A DNA stretch of 64,000 nt from Nectonema munidae (taxonomy: Eukaryota; Nematomorpha; Nectonematoida; Nectonematidae): the NCBI GenBank assembly GCA_030549495.1, contig JAUIRK010000931.1, positions 372,001-436,000 on the forward strand, in the 5' to 3' direction. The position numbers were made by a program, and so were the translations under genes. A model generated the notes under the pieces. That model searched no databases. It saw nothing but the letters and a program-made list of their open reading frames with translations, and was not told the origin of the DNA. This document shows, piece by piece, positions 46,840 through 59,399 of the stretch. How positions within the stretch are numbered: position 1 is the first letter of the stretch; every line of letters starts with the position of its first letter.

Positions 46840-47622
46840 TCATCTTAGCGAAGCAACAGATCTTCCACCACAAACAGGCAGTGTAGTTCCCGTTATGAAA
46901 GAAGCCATGTCAGAGGCTAAAAAGGCGATTGCTGCCGATACTTCACAAGGCTCAGCAGCTCGACCAATCGGATGTGTTGACTTGGATCTTTCTAGGAATT
47001 GAGAGTAGGACGCTTCATCCAAGCCCCCTGTTTTCTGCAAGTTTGTCACAACGACACCAGGATTCACGCTGTTCACGCGAACACCCTTTCCAGCTAACTC
47101 CAACGCAACACATTTGGTGAATTGATCCAAAGCCGCCTTTGACATGTTGTAAGCTAGCACACCGGGAAAGCTGCGAATCCCATTTACAGATGAAACATTC
47201 ACTATATTTCCTTTAGAAACAATCAAATGTGGAACACACTTCATAGTTAAGTCGTATATAGCTCTTACGTTTGTATTGAAAACATGGTCATACTGCTCAA
47301 GAGATGTCGTTTCAATCGACCCGAAAGCAATTATACCAGCATTATTCACCAGAATGTCAATAACACCAAATCTTTTAAGCGTATTATCCACAATACAATT
47401 GCAATCTACTTTAACATCCGTGTTAACGATAAGTGGTTCGCATTTCTCTGATTTTTCACAACATAAATCTTTCACTTCTTGTAATTTCTTTTCATTGCGG
47501 CCAACCAAGCAAAGACGAGCTCCCAACTCAGAAAAGAGTAAGGCGGTGGATTTTCCTATTCCTGAACTTGCTCCTGTAATAATTGCAACTTTTCCATTTA
47601 GTTTACCAACACTTGCTTGCAT
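46840..47622 (-). CDS. FabG-like short-chain dehydrogenase/reductase (SDR)
   Basis: An NAD(P)-dependent oxidoreductase of the classical SDR family with a Rossmann fold. Its substrate cannot be told from sequence. The 260-codon frame is the usual length. Landmarks: TGASSGIG at residues 16-23 (cofactor loop), NNAG at 93-96, N118, the catalytic Ser at about 144-145, and Y158-x3-K162. Near the C terminus SFITGTTLPVCGG matches the FabG-like S-x-I-T-G-x3-x-V-x-GG segment. ATG at 47622 directly precedes QASVGKLNGKVAIITG, a normal SDR start. There is no signal peptide, so it is probably cytosolic. No intron; poly(A) signal 35 bases past the stop. All catalytic residues are present, so it should be active. 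Confidence 0.93.
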   Translation of the reverse strand: MQASVGKLNGKVAIITGASSGIGKSTALLFSELGARLCLVGRNEKKLQEVKDLCCEKSEKCEPLIVNTDVKVDCNCIVDNTLKRFGVIDILVNNAGIIAFGSIETTSLEQYDHVFNTNVRAIYDLTMKCVPHLIVSKGNIVNVSSVNGIRSFPGVLAYNMSKAALDQFTKCVALELAGKGVRVNSVNPGVVVTNLQKTGGLDEASYSQFLERSKSTHPIGRAAEPCEVSAAIAFLASDMASFITGTTLPVCGGRSVASLR

Positions 47623-48595
47623 TTATCACCTTTTTATTCTATAAACAAAGAAAAAATAAGATATTGATATAGTTGGTGAGAGAATTAGTTGCATCCATTA
47701 TAAAAATTAGGATTTCTATAAGAACATTTAGAGATGTGTTCAAAGGAGTGACACAAATAAATAGTAATCAAAGGAGAAAATTTGTCACTTTTTAAATAAT
47801 ATTCAAAGGAGGGACAAAGCAAAAGTTGTTTGTTTGTTTAGTTAGTTAGCAGGTTAGATAGTTAGTTAATTAAAAAGGAGTTGAATTTTAAAGGGTGAAG
47901 AAAGCAGTTTTGAAAAAAGACAATTAGTAATAAAAGAAAAGCATTTTAAACTTTTTTAAATGAAAATAAAATAATTAAAATTCAAGAAATCTTGATATAC
48001 ACATCCGATGAGAAAATATCATTCAAATGGAAAAATAATTAAAAATTGTCGGCTAGGGCACATTTTCCCATCCATTTGCTTCCGTCTTCTACTTCTTGAT
48101 ATGTCAAGACAGTTTTTTTTCTAATATTTTTTACCGTCAATTCATCATATAAGCTTTGCCCACCTGCACCTATGTTTTCCTGAGGAAATTTTAACTTTCA
48201 ACATAGGTTTCATCCATTCTTCTCAAATGGCAAAACCATATACTCTTTTACAGCTGTTATTTCAAGCTAACAATTCTTAACTTCTTTGTGTTACCACACC
48301 ACTAGCTCACTTCTTCATTTCGCATATTTTAATTTTATTGATTGTTTTTCTGTAAGTTTCCATCCAATAAAACATCGCTGGTGCTGTCATCTGGATCTTG
48401 TAAATTTTTATCATTTTATCACACATTACTCTCCAGATATTGATGCCGTATAGGCTAATCTTTAAATAATTTTAAGAAAAGATTTTAGCTAAATTTCTAC
48501 TTGTTATTTATTACTTCATAAATCAAACCATTGTAAGCTTAGGAGATTTCGATTCGCATATCCAAAAGGACTTGCTTCCATATATATCGCATTTG
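47623..48595. other. AT-rich region upstream of the SDR gene
   Basis: No coding sequence recognised. Presumably contains the SDR promoter close to 47,640, without a core element I can identify. Confidence 0.4.
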
Positions 48596-49420
48596 GGTAA
48601 TGTTGCACTATCCTTGAATTGATGAAAAGCAATTTTAATTGGAAAGAAGTTGTTAAATGATATAATGCTTTCATATGTCAATCTTTTCTTGAATGCTATT
48701 ATAGTTTGAGTATCGCACTATACGTGCATTGTAGCAAATACAGTCTATGCCTGCCTCCATAATACGAGTATATCTACATGATACACATATAGTGTAGTTT
48801 GTAATCCATTTCTCAAATATATCGCTGCGCAGCTATGCTTTTTTATTGAACTTGTATTCCACCGGTTCACGTAAGATGTTTTTAAATTCACGAGGATTTT
48901 GAAATTTTCCAATTGCAAGTATAGGAAGTATATTCATATTCGCACCAAAAAATATAGTAATACTTTATTTAGGCTGCTTTTTACCGTGGTACTTCTGTCC
49001 AACAAATAATAAAGAATTTTCAGGAAGCATTTGCCAATATATACCGGATTCGTCAGCGATATAAATATCTGAAGGTTTGTACTTTCATAGAATGCTTTTT
49101 AAATCTTTCTTTCCAAGTTTGAACAATATTTAAATCAACACCACCTGACTCTCCAGCTTTTGAAATTTTATCAATGGCTCATCTGATTTTCCACATGTCC
49201 ATCCAGCTTCCAGATATACCAAACTGATAATTAAATTCCTTTGAAAAGTAATTGGCTTTTTGAATAAGCATTGATTTATTAATATGTAAATTAGGAAAAG
49301 AAGAGTCCTGATGAAACTCAACGTCATCAAAAGTAGTTGATCTTACTCGTTTTTTCCATTAATTTCCTTCCGTTGGCTTTTTCGTAAAGTTCTTTAATTT
49401 TATGTCGATTTTTTATGAGA
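48596..49420 (-). mobile_element. Pogo/Tigger-type transposon relic
   Basis: On the - strand near 49,200: KANYFSKEFNYQFGISGSW, the DNA-binding end of a Tigger protein. Then WKERFKK at about 49,110. From about 49,080: DIYIADESGIYWQMLPENSL, with the first catalytic Asp; FGANMNILPILAIGKFQNPR follows near 48,920. At least one in-frame stop and several shifts. Toward 48,596 the DNA reads taatgttgcactatcc, the same start as the foldback arms at 25,068, suggesting that this is the element's terminal repeat. Confidence 0.78.
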
Positions 49421-51437
49421 TCAGATAAATTTTAAGGTTTCATACTAAACTTTACAACTAAACCTGGTTATTCTTTTCTTTTAAAGATAGTGGTGTGGTA
49501 TTTTCATCGATAAGGCACTAAGTACTGCTGACATCGAGCTATAAACTTTTGGTAGAGTCTGGATTCGAAACCTCTTCGAAAAAAAATTGATCTTTCAGAA
49601 AAATTTTTGAAATATTTTATTGTGATTAGTAAATCAAATGTGATGAATAAAGTGAAATAATGACAGATTAAAAATCCCATGATAAATTTTAAAAACAAAA
49701 TAATAATAAATTAGATCAATAATAAAGAAATAAGTAAATATATACAATTAATTGAAGTTATCCATAATATTGATGCAGACTGCTACCCAGCCAAGTCATT
49801 TCTAATAAGTAAATATATATAAGAAATGAATGGAGATAACTATAACATTAGCCCTTTATACTAAGCTGTAAAAATATACTTTTGTACTTTAAGTAAATTT
49901 GTGAAAAATATTAAATTTTTAGGGTAAAAATAGAATATATATTTATTTTATATTTTTAAAATGCTATACATTTTTTCTCAGAATTAGTTTTTGCTGGAAA
50001 ATATAACAAAAAAGAACTTGAAACCAATTTCCAACTTGATTTGCATAATTATAAATAATTAAAAATATCTTATTAAATGGAATTTCAACAACTTGTTAAA
50101 AAGATTGATGAAAAAATCAAAATAAATTGATTAAAATTTGAAATTCTAACTTAATAAGTAGGAAGGCATGACAGCTTAGCTTGAAATGAGAAACTCGCTA
50201 CAAAAAGCTTTAGGTTTTATTTCTCATCAAACAAAATTCTTATTAGTTTGACATACGCAAAAATTCAGAGCTTAGCCAATGAAAAAAAATCATGGGACAT
50301 TAAACTTTATTCAGATTCCAGCAGCTACATTGATGAATTGCTATAAAAACAACTGGAAACAATTTAACCCATTTAAGGCCAAGCAAAGCAGACGATTCTA
50401 AAAAAAACGCAGACGATTTATATTCAAAGTCATTGGATAAAGCAGGCGAAGATGAAATTACTTATGTTCCAAAATAGGAACAGTGGCCGTAAATGGGTTA
50501 ATTAAAGTGTAAGGCTAAAATTTTAAAAAATTCTAAAATTTTTAAAACTAAAAAAATAAATTTGAATAATACATAAAAAAATAGAGCATAAGAAAGTTTA
50601 AAAAAACCAAAAAAAGATAAATATTTATGAATTTAATTTAAACATGATTTTTTTATGAATAAACTACCTTGTATATATGATACAACTTAAAAAAATTTGC
50701 ATCAGTGTTTTTTTGTTATTTTTAGTGCTGCCTATTGCTACCCATTGCTACCTATTGCTGCCGATATTTTTGCAATACTACCTGCAAACAATTTATCACA
50801 ATTAGTTCTTCATCCTTAGTTAGTGCAATGTTTCGTCCCATTCAATTCCACCCTAGATTTCTATTTATTCTACCTTTTTCATTCTATCTTATATATTTTC
50901 ATCTTGGTCATATTACTTATAATACAAGTTAATTATACACCTATGAAAATGATCTAAAATTTTAATTCTATTCTTTACCTTTCACAAATTTTACCATAAT
51001 TTTATATAATTAATGGTGTATATTTAAGGTTACTTCTTTTGAAAAATTTCCAATCTAATCTATCTTCTCGTGGAATCTTGAGAGAGCTTTTGCAGAACAT
51101 TAGGAAATACTGCTCTACAACAGGAAGATTAGGAAATACTGCTCTAGAATTACAAGGTTTCTCAACACCGGACGATTCACCAGGGTTGCCACTTTTTCTT
51201 GAAATCAGTGAAAGTCAGGGAATTTACTACTAATTAATTTTTTTATATGCTAAAGATATTTTATCAATGTTTTTTCATTTGGATTTTTGTATAAATTATG
51301 CTTCAGGTAAATATTTTCCTATAATTCTAATTCAATATTTATTTAATTTTTCATTAAAAAATTTTTTATTTGTCTATTCTTGCTTTTTTTAGATAAAATT
51401 ATAGTTTATTTTTTAATTTTCTAAATAAAAAGTTACT
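49421..51437. other. AT-rich spacer with a small MITE
   Basis: Holds the TTAA MITE at 50,368-50,497. Frames near 50,735 and 51,039 are short, and the second contains a direct repeat of ttaggaaatactgctcta. No gene recognised. Confidence 0.4.
50368..50497. mobile_element. Tiny TTAA-flanked MITE, copy 3 (130 bp)
   Basis: TTAA at 50364-50367 and 50498-50501; inverted ends CCCATTTAAGGCCA / TGGCCGTAAATGGG. The interior is closely related to copy 1 at 3,910 (cgcagacgatttatattc, then ttacttatgttcc). Confidence 0.8.
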
Positions 51438-51980
51438 ATGCCTGGAGCAGAAATATTTTTTAATGAGTTGTGGCTGGATCCTAATATTGAACCGCAATTT
51501 TCAGCCTGGTTGTCAAAAAAATAAGGAAATAAAAGAGGCTTATTGTTTTATTTGTAAAAAAACCATTTCTTTAGCCAACATGGGTAGAAGAGCTTTACTT
51601 TCTCACATGAAGAGCAAAACTTACATCACTCTTTTTGAAGCAAAACAAGTTCAGCCATCTATTCTAGCTTTTGCTAAAACTACTAGTTCTAGCACAGATA
51701 CAACTATATCTGCAGAAACTTAATCTTCAAATATTGTAACTTCACATGTTCCTTCTACTAGCATAAAAGATTTAGGTATTTGTAAAGAAGACATAACAAG
51801 ATGAGATTATTTGGGCTTTATTTGTTATACAATCTAATTTTTCTCTTAATTCATGTACTTGTGTTGGCAAAACATTTAAATTAATGTTTCCTGACTCTAA
51901 AATAGCGTCTTCATTCAAACTTGGCAGAAGAAAATGTAGCTATATTATCAACTATGGATTAAGTCCATACTTTAATGATT
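51438..51980 (+). mobile_element. hAT-type transposase relic, N-terminal part
   Basis: From the ATG the frame reads FFNELWLD..FSAWLSKK, then, after a shift, AYCFICKKTISLANMGRRALLSHMKSK, a BED-type zinc finger in which the last His is Tyr. Near 51,800 another frame gives EIIWALFVIQSNFSLNSC and MFPDSKIASSFKLGRRKCSYIINYGLSPYF, a segment typical of one animal hAT lineage. The catalytic half is missing. Interrupted on the right by a MITE. Confidence 0.72.
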
Positions 51981-51988
51981 GTTTAAAA

Positions 51989-52369
51989 CGGGTGGGCAAA
52001 CTATTCAGTGTGAGGGCCGCATTTAGAAAATTCAATTTTTCGAAAAGCCGCATCTAAAAAGCACATTTTTAATAACATTATAAGTAAAACAGTTATATAT
52101 AAAATTAAAAAAAATAAATTAAATGCAAAAACTTCACCTAAAACATATTTATTTCACAAAAATAAAGTAACTAAGTAATTGCTGAGTTACAGAAATAATA
52201 AATAATGTCAATGAGAATGATGCAGCCTACCACTGTCATTAACCAATTTGTTAAAATCAGATGTCAAGTAGCTTGTGCTAATTCTTAGGACTGACTGAAG
52301 ATTTGAGTCAGTGTATGTACTTTGGGGCCGCAGATCATGCACTGACGGGCCATAATTTGCCCACCAATG
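51989..52369. mobile_element. hAT-type MITE (381 bp) with perfect 8-bp TSD
   Basis: Ends read CGGGTGGGCAAACT.. and ..AATTTGCCCACCAATG, the GGTGGGCAAACT-type end of Charlie-like hAT elements. GGGCCGCA motifs lie inside both ends. Flanked by gtttaaaa at 51981-51988 and 52370-52377. No coding capacity. Confidence 0.87.
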
Positions 52370-52377
52370 GTTTAAAA

Positions 52378-54069
52378 CCATCGGATTACTGAAAAATTTT
52401 AGTATACCAACGATTACGGAGATATGGCAATTTACTCCACATACACAAATTAGTTATAACGAATTTAATTAACCAAAAATGTAAAAAAAAAGTTGAAATT
52501 GTTATTTATTTTTCAAAATCAAAATTAAAAAAAAAATAAGTTTTTGAATTAAATTTTTTGGTCATTAGTGGATTCGAACAGGATCCCTTTAAACACAACT
52601 TTCTCCATAATACAGTAATTGTAAATCTTTATGTTGCACATCAACTTCAGATTTTCCGCCTTTATTTTATATTATATGCTGTGTCATAATCAAGAGTGCA
52701 TCATTTAATTTCATGATACTCAGATATTTTGAACCTGAAACAACTCGCTTCAAAATTGTTTACACATTCTGAACCTTCATTACGAAGTTCTTATTCATAA
52801 AACCATTATGCGAAATTTCAAAGTGCATATGTTTGGTATTGTGTCCCTCTCATCAACTCCCTACCTCTCCAAACCTTTCTAACGCACATTCACTTAATGT
52901 CTTAATGTCCATAAAATGCACTAATTTCCTCTTTACCACACATCAGCACAATACACACAACTTTTAAAAACAAAAAATTAACACCACTGCATTCAACTAT
53001 TCGTTGGCTATCAGGCCATTGCCCATGCAAAACATATCTCTTCCGAATTAAAGTTAGCTAAAATCCATACTGTCGTTTTGGATGCGACACAATAGATATG
53101 CCATACCATCTCTTATTCTACTTATTCATACTTATTCTGTATATATTTAAATTAGTTTTCATCTGTTTTTTTGTATTTGGGTAAAAAGTGCATGCGTTGA
53201 TAACCCTATGACAAACTAATCTGCCTTTCCTTTCTATTTTTATTATAACACTCGTAACTCCTCCCTATCTCTACTAACATCTCCATCCTGCTTAACCAAC
53301 TCTCAAGCCTACTCGAGCATATCAGCACACACTAGAATGTGCTTTTGAGACATATCTACCTACTTACATACCTACCTACCCCACAAATCGTATTGCTTAA
53401 TAGTGAGCTAGAGTTTATTCTTTTTGGCTTCATGATTAAGATCGCTGGCAATATTTTTTGTATAAAAACTATTTATAATTATTCAAAATGACTAATATTA
53501 AAAATTTTAAGAAAAAAATCAATCTTGGATAATATTTTTCTTTTGTTCCTTAAATATGCTGTTTTATGTTATTAATTACAATAAATAATAATATATATTA
53601 ATAAGAATGACAAAAAAATTCTTTTATTTACTTTCTAGAATCTAGTCTAGATCCTAGCGCACTCTAAAACACTTTTTGGAAATACCAATAATTTTTGGTA
53701 GTTTCGAAAACAAAATTTTAATTTTGAAAAAATTTGAAAAAACAATGAATTTTAATACTATAATAAAAGAAAATTAATAAAATATACTACTAGATTTAAA
53801 AGCTCTTTTTTCCATTGTAGTGTTCTGTTGGCTCTAAAGCAGCTTATGTGCCTTATAAGACCAGTAGACAAAGTGCGCTAAGAGGGCTTAAACTCTCCTA
53901 AATTTTATAAAAATTTTATTAAAATAATATTAATTAAGAAGAATGACACAAAATCTTTACAGAAGATTTGATATATATATATTCAAATTAGTATTTTTAA
54001 AAATTTTAAGACCCCTATAAAATAAATAGGTAGGGTATTGCCAAAATTTTTTTGGACCTTAATGGCTTG
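52378..54069. other. AT-rich region without recognised genes
   Basis: Pyrimidine-rich and AT-rich stretches (52,850-53,400), otherwise featureless to the eye. Confidence 0.4.
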
Positions 54070-54074
54070 ATGCC

Positions 54075-54290
54075 TGTTGTAAATAGAGTGCCTCACAACA
54101 TAATTGGAATGTTGTAGATAAAGTGGTGCCTCACAACATAGCTTAAAAGCTCACAATTCACTGGCAATTTACAACTAATCCTCTAACCACAATCACTCTA
54201 TTTTCAATAGTATATAAGCGTTCACATTTCTTTATCTTCGTTGAAAGTAAAGCCTACTTTTCTTCAAATAAATTTATTTACTTTACAACA
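54075..54290 (+). repeat. 5' LTR of the Gypsy-type element
   Basis: 216 bp, TGTTGT...ACAACA, with a TATA-like tatataag and an AATAAA near its end. Matches the 3' LTR at all but about six substitutions and one 3-bp length difference. Confidence 0.93.
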
Positions 54291-57200
54291 ATTTACTTTC
54301 AACCTGTCACCTCTATGGACAAGTTTCTGCGTCCAGAAAGACTTGATATAGATACCAACTCTGCCACTTCAACTAACGAGTGGAAACACTGGTACTCAAC
54401 CTTCAAGAACTTTCTTTCCTCGATCTCAGATCTCCATCCTGAAAAGCTCTCTGTTCTCACTAACTACATTTATGCCTCCATCTTCAAATACATTGAGAAC
54501 GTTGAAGAGTACGATAATACCATCTCTAAACTCGAAAGCATCTATGTGAAAAAAAATAATCAAGTCTTTGCTCGGCACTTGCTAGCAATCCGGAAAAAAC
54601 TACCTGGCGAAAGTGTCGACGTCTTTGTACAGCAACTGCAAAGATTGATCTTGAGTGCGAGTATTCCTCGGTCTCTGCTGAACAGCACCTAGATGAACAG
54701 ATAAGAGATGCCTTGATCAATGGACTTGCTTCAGACACGATACGTCTACGCCTACTAGAAAACAAAAACTTGGACTTACAGAGTGCCTACGATCAAGCTC
54801 GTGCACTGGAGATTGCTCAGAGCAACTCTCATGCCTACAAAACAGACACAACTTCTTTCACTGCTTCCACCAGAAAGGATCCTACAGAACCACGTTCTAG
54901 CTACAAGTCTAAGCATTTATGCTTTTTCTGCGGTAACGCCTTCCACACAAGAAAAATCTCTCCTGGTAAAAACTCAAAGTGCTACAAGTGCAGCAAAATG
55001 GGTCACTTTTCTAAAGCTTGTAGATCGTCTTGTATTAATACAGATAAAGATGTTGCAACAAGTAATGATGAATCAATCCTTGCAACTATAATTGATGCTA
55101 ACAATAAATCTTGTACTTGTTTTTGTAAAGAGGTACCTGCTAAGTCTGATTCTGTGATAGTTGCTACTAGTGGTAAATTCAATTCTAAGGTTTTAATTAT
55201 GAGAAAAGTAGATCAAGTTGAAGCCAACTGTTTGATTGATACAGGATCTACTGAAAGCTTTGTTTCTTCGGTATTTGTAAACAAGGTAAGATTAAGGGCG
55301 TTTCCACTTAATAGAGTTGTGAGTATGGCTTCATCTGATCTTACTGTGCCAATATTAGGCTATTGTTTAGAAAGTTTGGTATTCAAAGAGCATATCTCAT
55401 AACATTAAATTAAACGTTTTAGAGAATCTCGTAAGTGACATAGTTCATGGGCAAGATTTTATTTGTGCTCACAAATTTCTTAAGTTCGATTTAGGAGGAA
55501 AACTTCCTGGCATTCAGGTGTGTTCCATTTCGGAATTACAATAACTGTCTCCGTCATTATTCCGCTATTTAACTAAAGATTGCCGTCCTAAAGCAAACAA
55601 ATCTAAGCAGTATAGCTATTCAGATAATGAATTCATCGAGAAGGAGGTGAAAAGATTACTTAAGGATAGCATTATAGAGGAAAGTCTTTCCCCGTGGAGA
55701 GCACAACCATTTGTTAGTAAGAGCGAAAACCACAAACGGCGCATGGTTATAGACTACAGTAAAACCATAAACAGGTTTACGCAATTAGATGCCTGTCCTC
55801 TGCCTAAAATTGAATGCATAGTAAATGAAGTAGCGCGCAATAATATTTTCACTAGCTTAGATCTGAAGTCTGCCTATCATCAGGTAAAGCTCGCTGTAGG
55901 TGATAAAGCGTATACTGCATTCCAGTGGAAACATAACTTATATCAGTTTACACGAATACCTTTTGGTCTTACGAATGCTGTGCTATGTTTTCAAAGAATT
56001 ATTGATAGAATCATAGACGCTGAAAAATTAAGGAGTGTGTATGCGTATCTAGATAACATAACGATCGCAGGCAGTGATATTATTGAACATAACAAAAACC
56101 TAGAAGCCTTTATGAATGCTGATAGAAAAGCTAACATTACTTTCAATGAAGCTAAATTGCAAATAACTAAAAACGAAATTTGTCTTCTTGGCTACAAGAT
56201 TAGTCATAATGTGGTAAATCCTGACCCTAATAGAGTTGCACCGCTACTTGAAAGGATGGCTTCTGATAATCTGAAATCCTTAAAGAGGGTCATAGGTCTT
56301 TTCGCATACTATGCGCGCTGGATTCCTCATTATTCAGATCATATAAGACCTTTGATTATAGCTGCGTCATTTCCACTCTGCGAAGAGGCAACTTCTGCGT
56401 TTGGAAAACTTAAAAGATCACTTAGTAAAGCTAGTCTGCGAGTGATAGATCCTAACCAACCTCTAGTTGTGAAAACGGATGCTAGTAATTTTGCTATAGC
56501 GGCTTCACTTAATCAAAACGGGCAACCAATCACCTTTCACGCTAGAACGTTGCGAAAGAATGAGAAACCACACTCGTCTTTAGAAAAAGAAGCATGCGCA
56601 ATAATGGAAGCTATAAGGAAATGGAAACACTACTTGTTAGGAAGCCATTTTACATTAATCACAGATCAAGAAGTTTATCATATATGTTTAATAAGAGACA
56701 TTCAGGTAAAATAAAAAACGATAAACTTTTGAGATGGCGAATAGAACTGGCATCTTATGATTATGATGTAAAATATAGTAAAGGGAGTCTGAATATCGTA
56801 GCCGATACGCTTTCAAGGGCTGTTTTGGCTGCCACAGACAGTTCTACCCTTTATGATATACATAACCAGCTTTGCCATCCTGGAGTAATAAGAATGGACC
56901 ATTTTATAGGGAATAAAAATGTGCCTTTTTCAATTCTGGAAATCAAAGAAATGATTAAAGGTTGCAAAATTTGTAATGAAACTATGCCAAGGTTTTATAA
57001 TCCACCACATACTCCCTTAGTTAAACCTGCTAGACCATGGGAGAAACTGAATATAGACTTCAAATGCGGACTTCCCCTTTCCAATGGGTATACAATCATA
57101 GAGGAGTGGTCACGCTTTCCGTTTGTATTTCCTTGTAAGGACATGAGTGCCAAAACAGTTATACGTTGTTTGAGCTCTTTGTTTTCTATTTGCGGCTTTC

Positions 57201-57894
57201 CTGAGTACATCCACAGTGACAGAGGCTCTTCCTTTTTGTCACAAGAACTTCAACAATATTTGCTCAATCTAGGAGTGGCAACAAGTCGCACTACCCGCTA
57301 CAATCCAACTGGCAACTCACAGTGTGAAAGATACAATGGAATTGTTTGGAAGAGCATTTGCCTAGCTCTAAAAGCACGTAATCTTGACGTAAAAGCTTGG
57401 CAAGATGTTTTGGGAGACGCCCTACACTCAATTCGATCTTTGCTGTGTACTGCAACTGGATGTACTCCTCACGAAAGTTTCATGGTTTTTCCAAGAAGGT
57501 CTACATACTGAGTCTCTTTACCATCTTGGATTATGTCTCCTGGCAACGTACTTCTGAAAAAAAAGCCAAGAAATGACAAGTATAGCGCTGAAGTTGAAGA
57601 GGTTGAACTATTACAAGCAACACCCTCTTACGCTTAGGTTCGTTTACCCAATGGAAACGAAACCACCGTAAACTTAAAAGACTTGTCTCCTCTTAACGAC
57701 AGTTCTACGAAACATCTTGACTCCAACCCGACACTAACTAATCAAGCTGAAAATTTAGAACAACAAAATAATGGTTCTAGAGATTTTCCAACTTCATCGC
57801 ACTTCCACAGTGAAAACATCCTAGAAAACCGCTACCCAAAAATAGAAAGGCGTGCTCCAGATTGATGGAAATATTAAAAAAAAGAGGGGGTGAA

Positions 57895-58113
57895 TGTTGT
57901 AAATAGAGTGCCTCACAACATAATTGGAATGTTGTAGATAAAGTGGTGCCTCATAACATATCTTAAAAGCTCACAATTCACTGGCAATTTACAACTAATC
58001 CCTTAACCACAATCACTCTATTTTCAATAGTATATAAACCTTCACATTTCTTTATCTTCGTTGAAAGTAAAGCCTACTTTTCTTCAAATAAATTTATTTC
58101 TTACTTTACAACA
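57895..58113 (+). repeat. 3' LTR of the Gypsy-type element
   Basis: 219 bp, preceded by a polypurine tract (aaaaaaaagaggggg). Same TGTTGT...ACAACA ends as the 5' LTR. Confidence 0.93.
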
Positions 58114-58200
58114 ATGCCAAAATTATTTTGTTAAAAATTTATAAAGGAAAAAATATGGTTTACATCTATTAGCTGAAAATTGCGATCCTTTAAAAACAAT

Positions 58201-58557
58201 CAGGGGTTCCCAACCTGGGGTATATATACCACCAGTGGTACATTTACACTCCTAAGGGGGTACATTTATTTTAAGGAAAACAGTAGGATTTATATTGTAT
58301 TATTACAATATTTAAATGTCAAACGTAACAGATACAAAAGTTTTGTATAGGAGATTACATTCAAAACACAAAACATCGCGGAAACATAAATCAAGCACTT
58401 TTGACAGATTTTCTTATCTTTTTCTCTCTCTGTCTTTCTCACCAAGTAAGAATAAAAAAATTTTCTTAGTGTTATTTTGGATTTTAAAATTTAAAAGCTA
58501 CACAAAATTTTTTTAGTTATGCTAGGGGTACATTAAAAAAAAGGTTGGGAACCTCTG
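58201..58557. mobile_element. hAT-type MITE (357 bp)
   Basis: Inverted ends CAGGGGTTCCCAACCT and AGGTTGGGAACCTCTG, a widespread hAT end sequence, with ggggtacatt motifs inside both ends. The 8-bp flanks do not match, so the target duplication has decayed or the ends are slightly off. Confidence 0.7.
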
Positions 58558-59293
58558 TAATACGTTATTCACTAATTATTGTAGAGAAAAAGTTACTCTA
58601 AAATGTAAACTCTTTACAGGTAAAAATAGTATGATGCATAATAGCTATTTTTTATCGACTTACAGGAAAAAATCGGCATATATTACACGTTTTATCCTGG
58701 TCAGAGCTTAGTCTTTATATCTTTCTAATGGTTTTTTCGGGTGTAAATAGAATCATATCTTATATAATACATATTATAAATTTTTTTTTACTGAAATTTT
58801 ATTAAATTATTTTTTTTATTATAGGTTTCAACTCTATTATATATTTAAATTTTGCCATTATATTTAAAAATAGTAAATATTATTTTTGATACTTTGGTGA
58901 ACCTTATAGATATTCGAAAGCTAGTTCTAAAAGCGGTTGAGGTGAAAGTAAACAAGTGCTCTCATTTTTACTATTTTTGATAAGAAAAACTCAAAAGTTG
59001 TTTACTTGGTTAGACTGTTTTTTTCTTATAAGACCACGGGAGACACCATAAAAAACAGCGAAATGTATCAAGAGTATGTTACTCAGAGATACTGTGTACT
59101 TAATTATAACCTTGGAAATAATATTGAGGGCATCACGCAAGAGGATATCTTTTGACCAAGCTAGTAACTGCATATGAATTTAAATAATTTATAATGTTAT
59201 GTATTTAAAGGGATGAAATATAATAAAAGGAAACAACTTAAGTTTAACATAACAAATAAGTTATAATTCGTATCTAGCCCCGTCACATTTTAA

Positions 59294-59399
59294 CCCATTT
59301 ACGACCAGTGTTCCCAAAGGGAACGCAGACGAATTCCTACTTTACATGGAATTTAATAGGAATGACTAAAGTCTTATGCTTTGCTTGGTCTTAAATGTG
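59294..59399. mobile_element. Tiny TTAA-flanked MITE, copy 4 (106 bp)
   Basis: TTAA at 59290-59293 and 59400-59403. Left end CCCATTTACGACCA; right end TGGTCTTAAATGTG, mirrored with changes. Contains TTCCCAAAGGGAAC and gcagacga as in the other copies. Confidence 0.75.

Larger units (their letters stand above)
54075..58113 (+). mobile_element. Ty3/Gypsy-type LTR retrotransposon, broken copy
   Basis: A 4.0-kb element with LTRs at both ends and a perfect 5-bp target duplication (atgcc, 54070-54074 and 58114-58118). Parts in order: gag-like frame from about 54.3 kb; CCHC zinc knuckle (C-x2-C-x4-H-x4-C) near 55.0 kb; aspartic protease with DTGST near 55.2 kb; reverse transcriptase about 55.6-56.4 kb; RNase H about 56.5-56.8 kb; integrase with an HPG..H..C..C start and HSDRGSSF core, about 56.85-57.5 kb. 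The order protease-RT-RNase H-integrase puts it in Ty3/Gypsy. A purine-rich tract precedes the 3' LTR. It carries a few breaks (about three to five) and appears dead. LTRs about 97% alike indicate a fairly recent insertion. No envelope gene seen. Confidence 0.93.
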
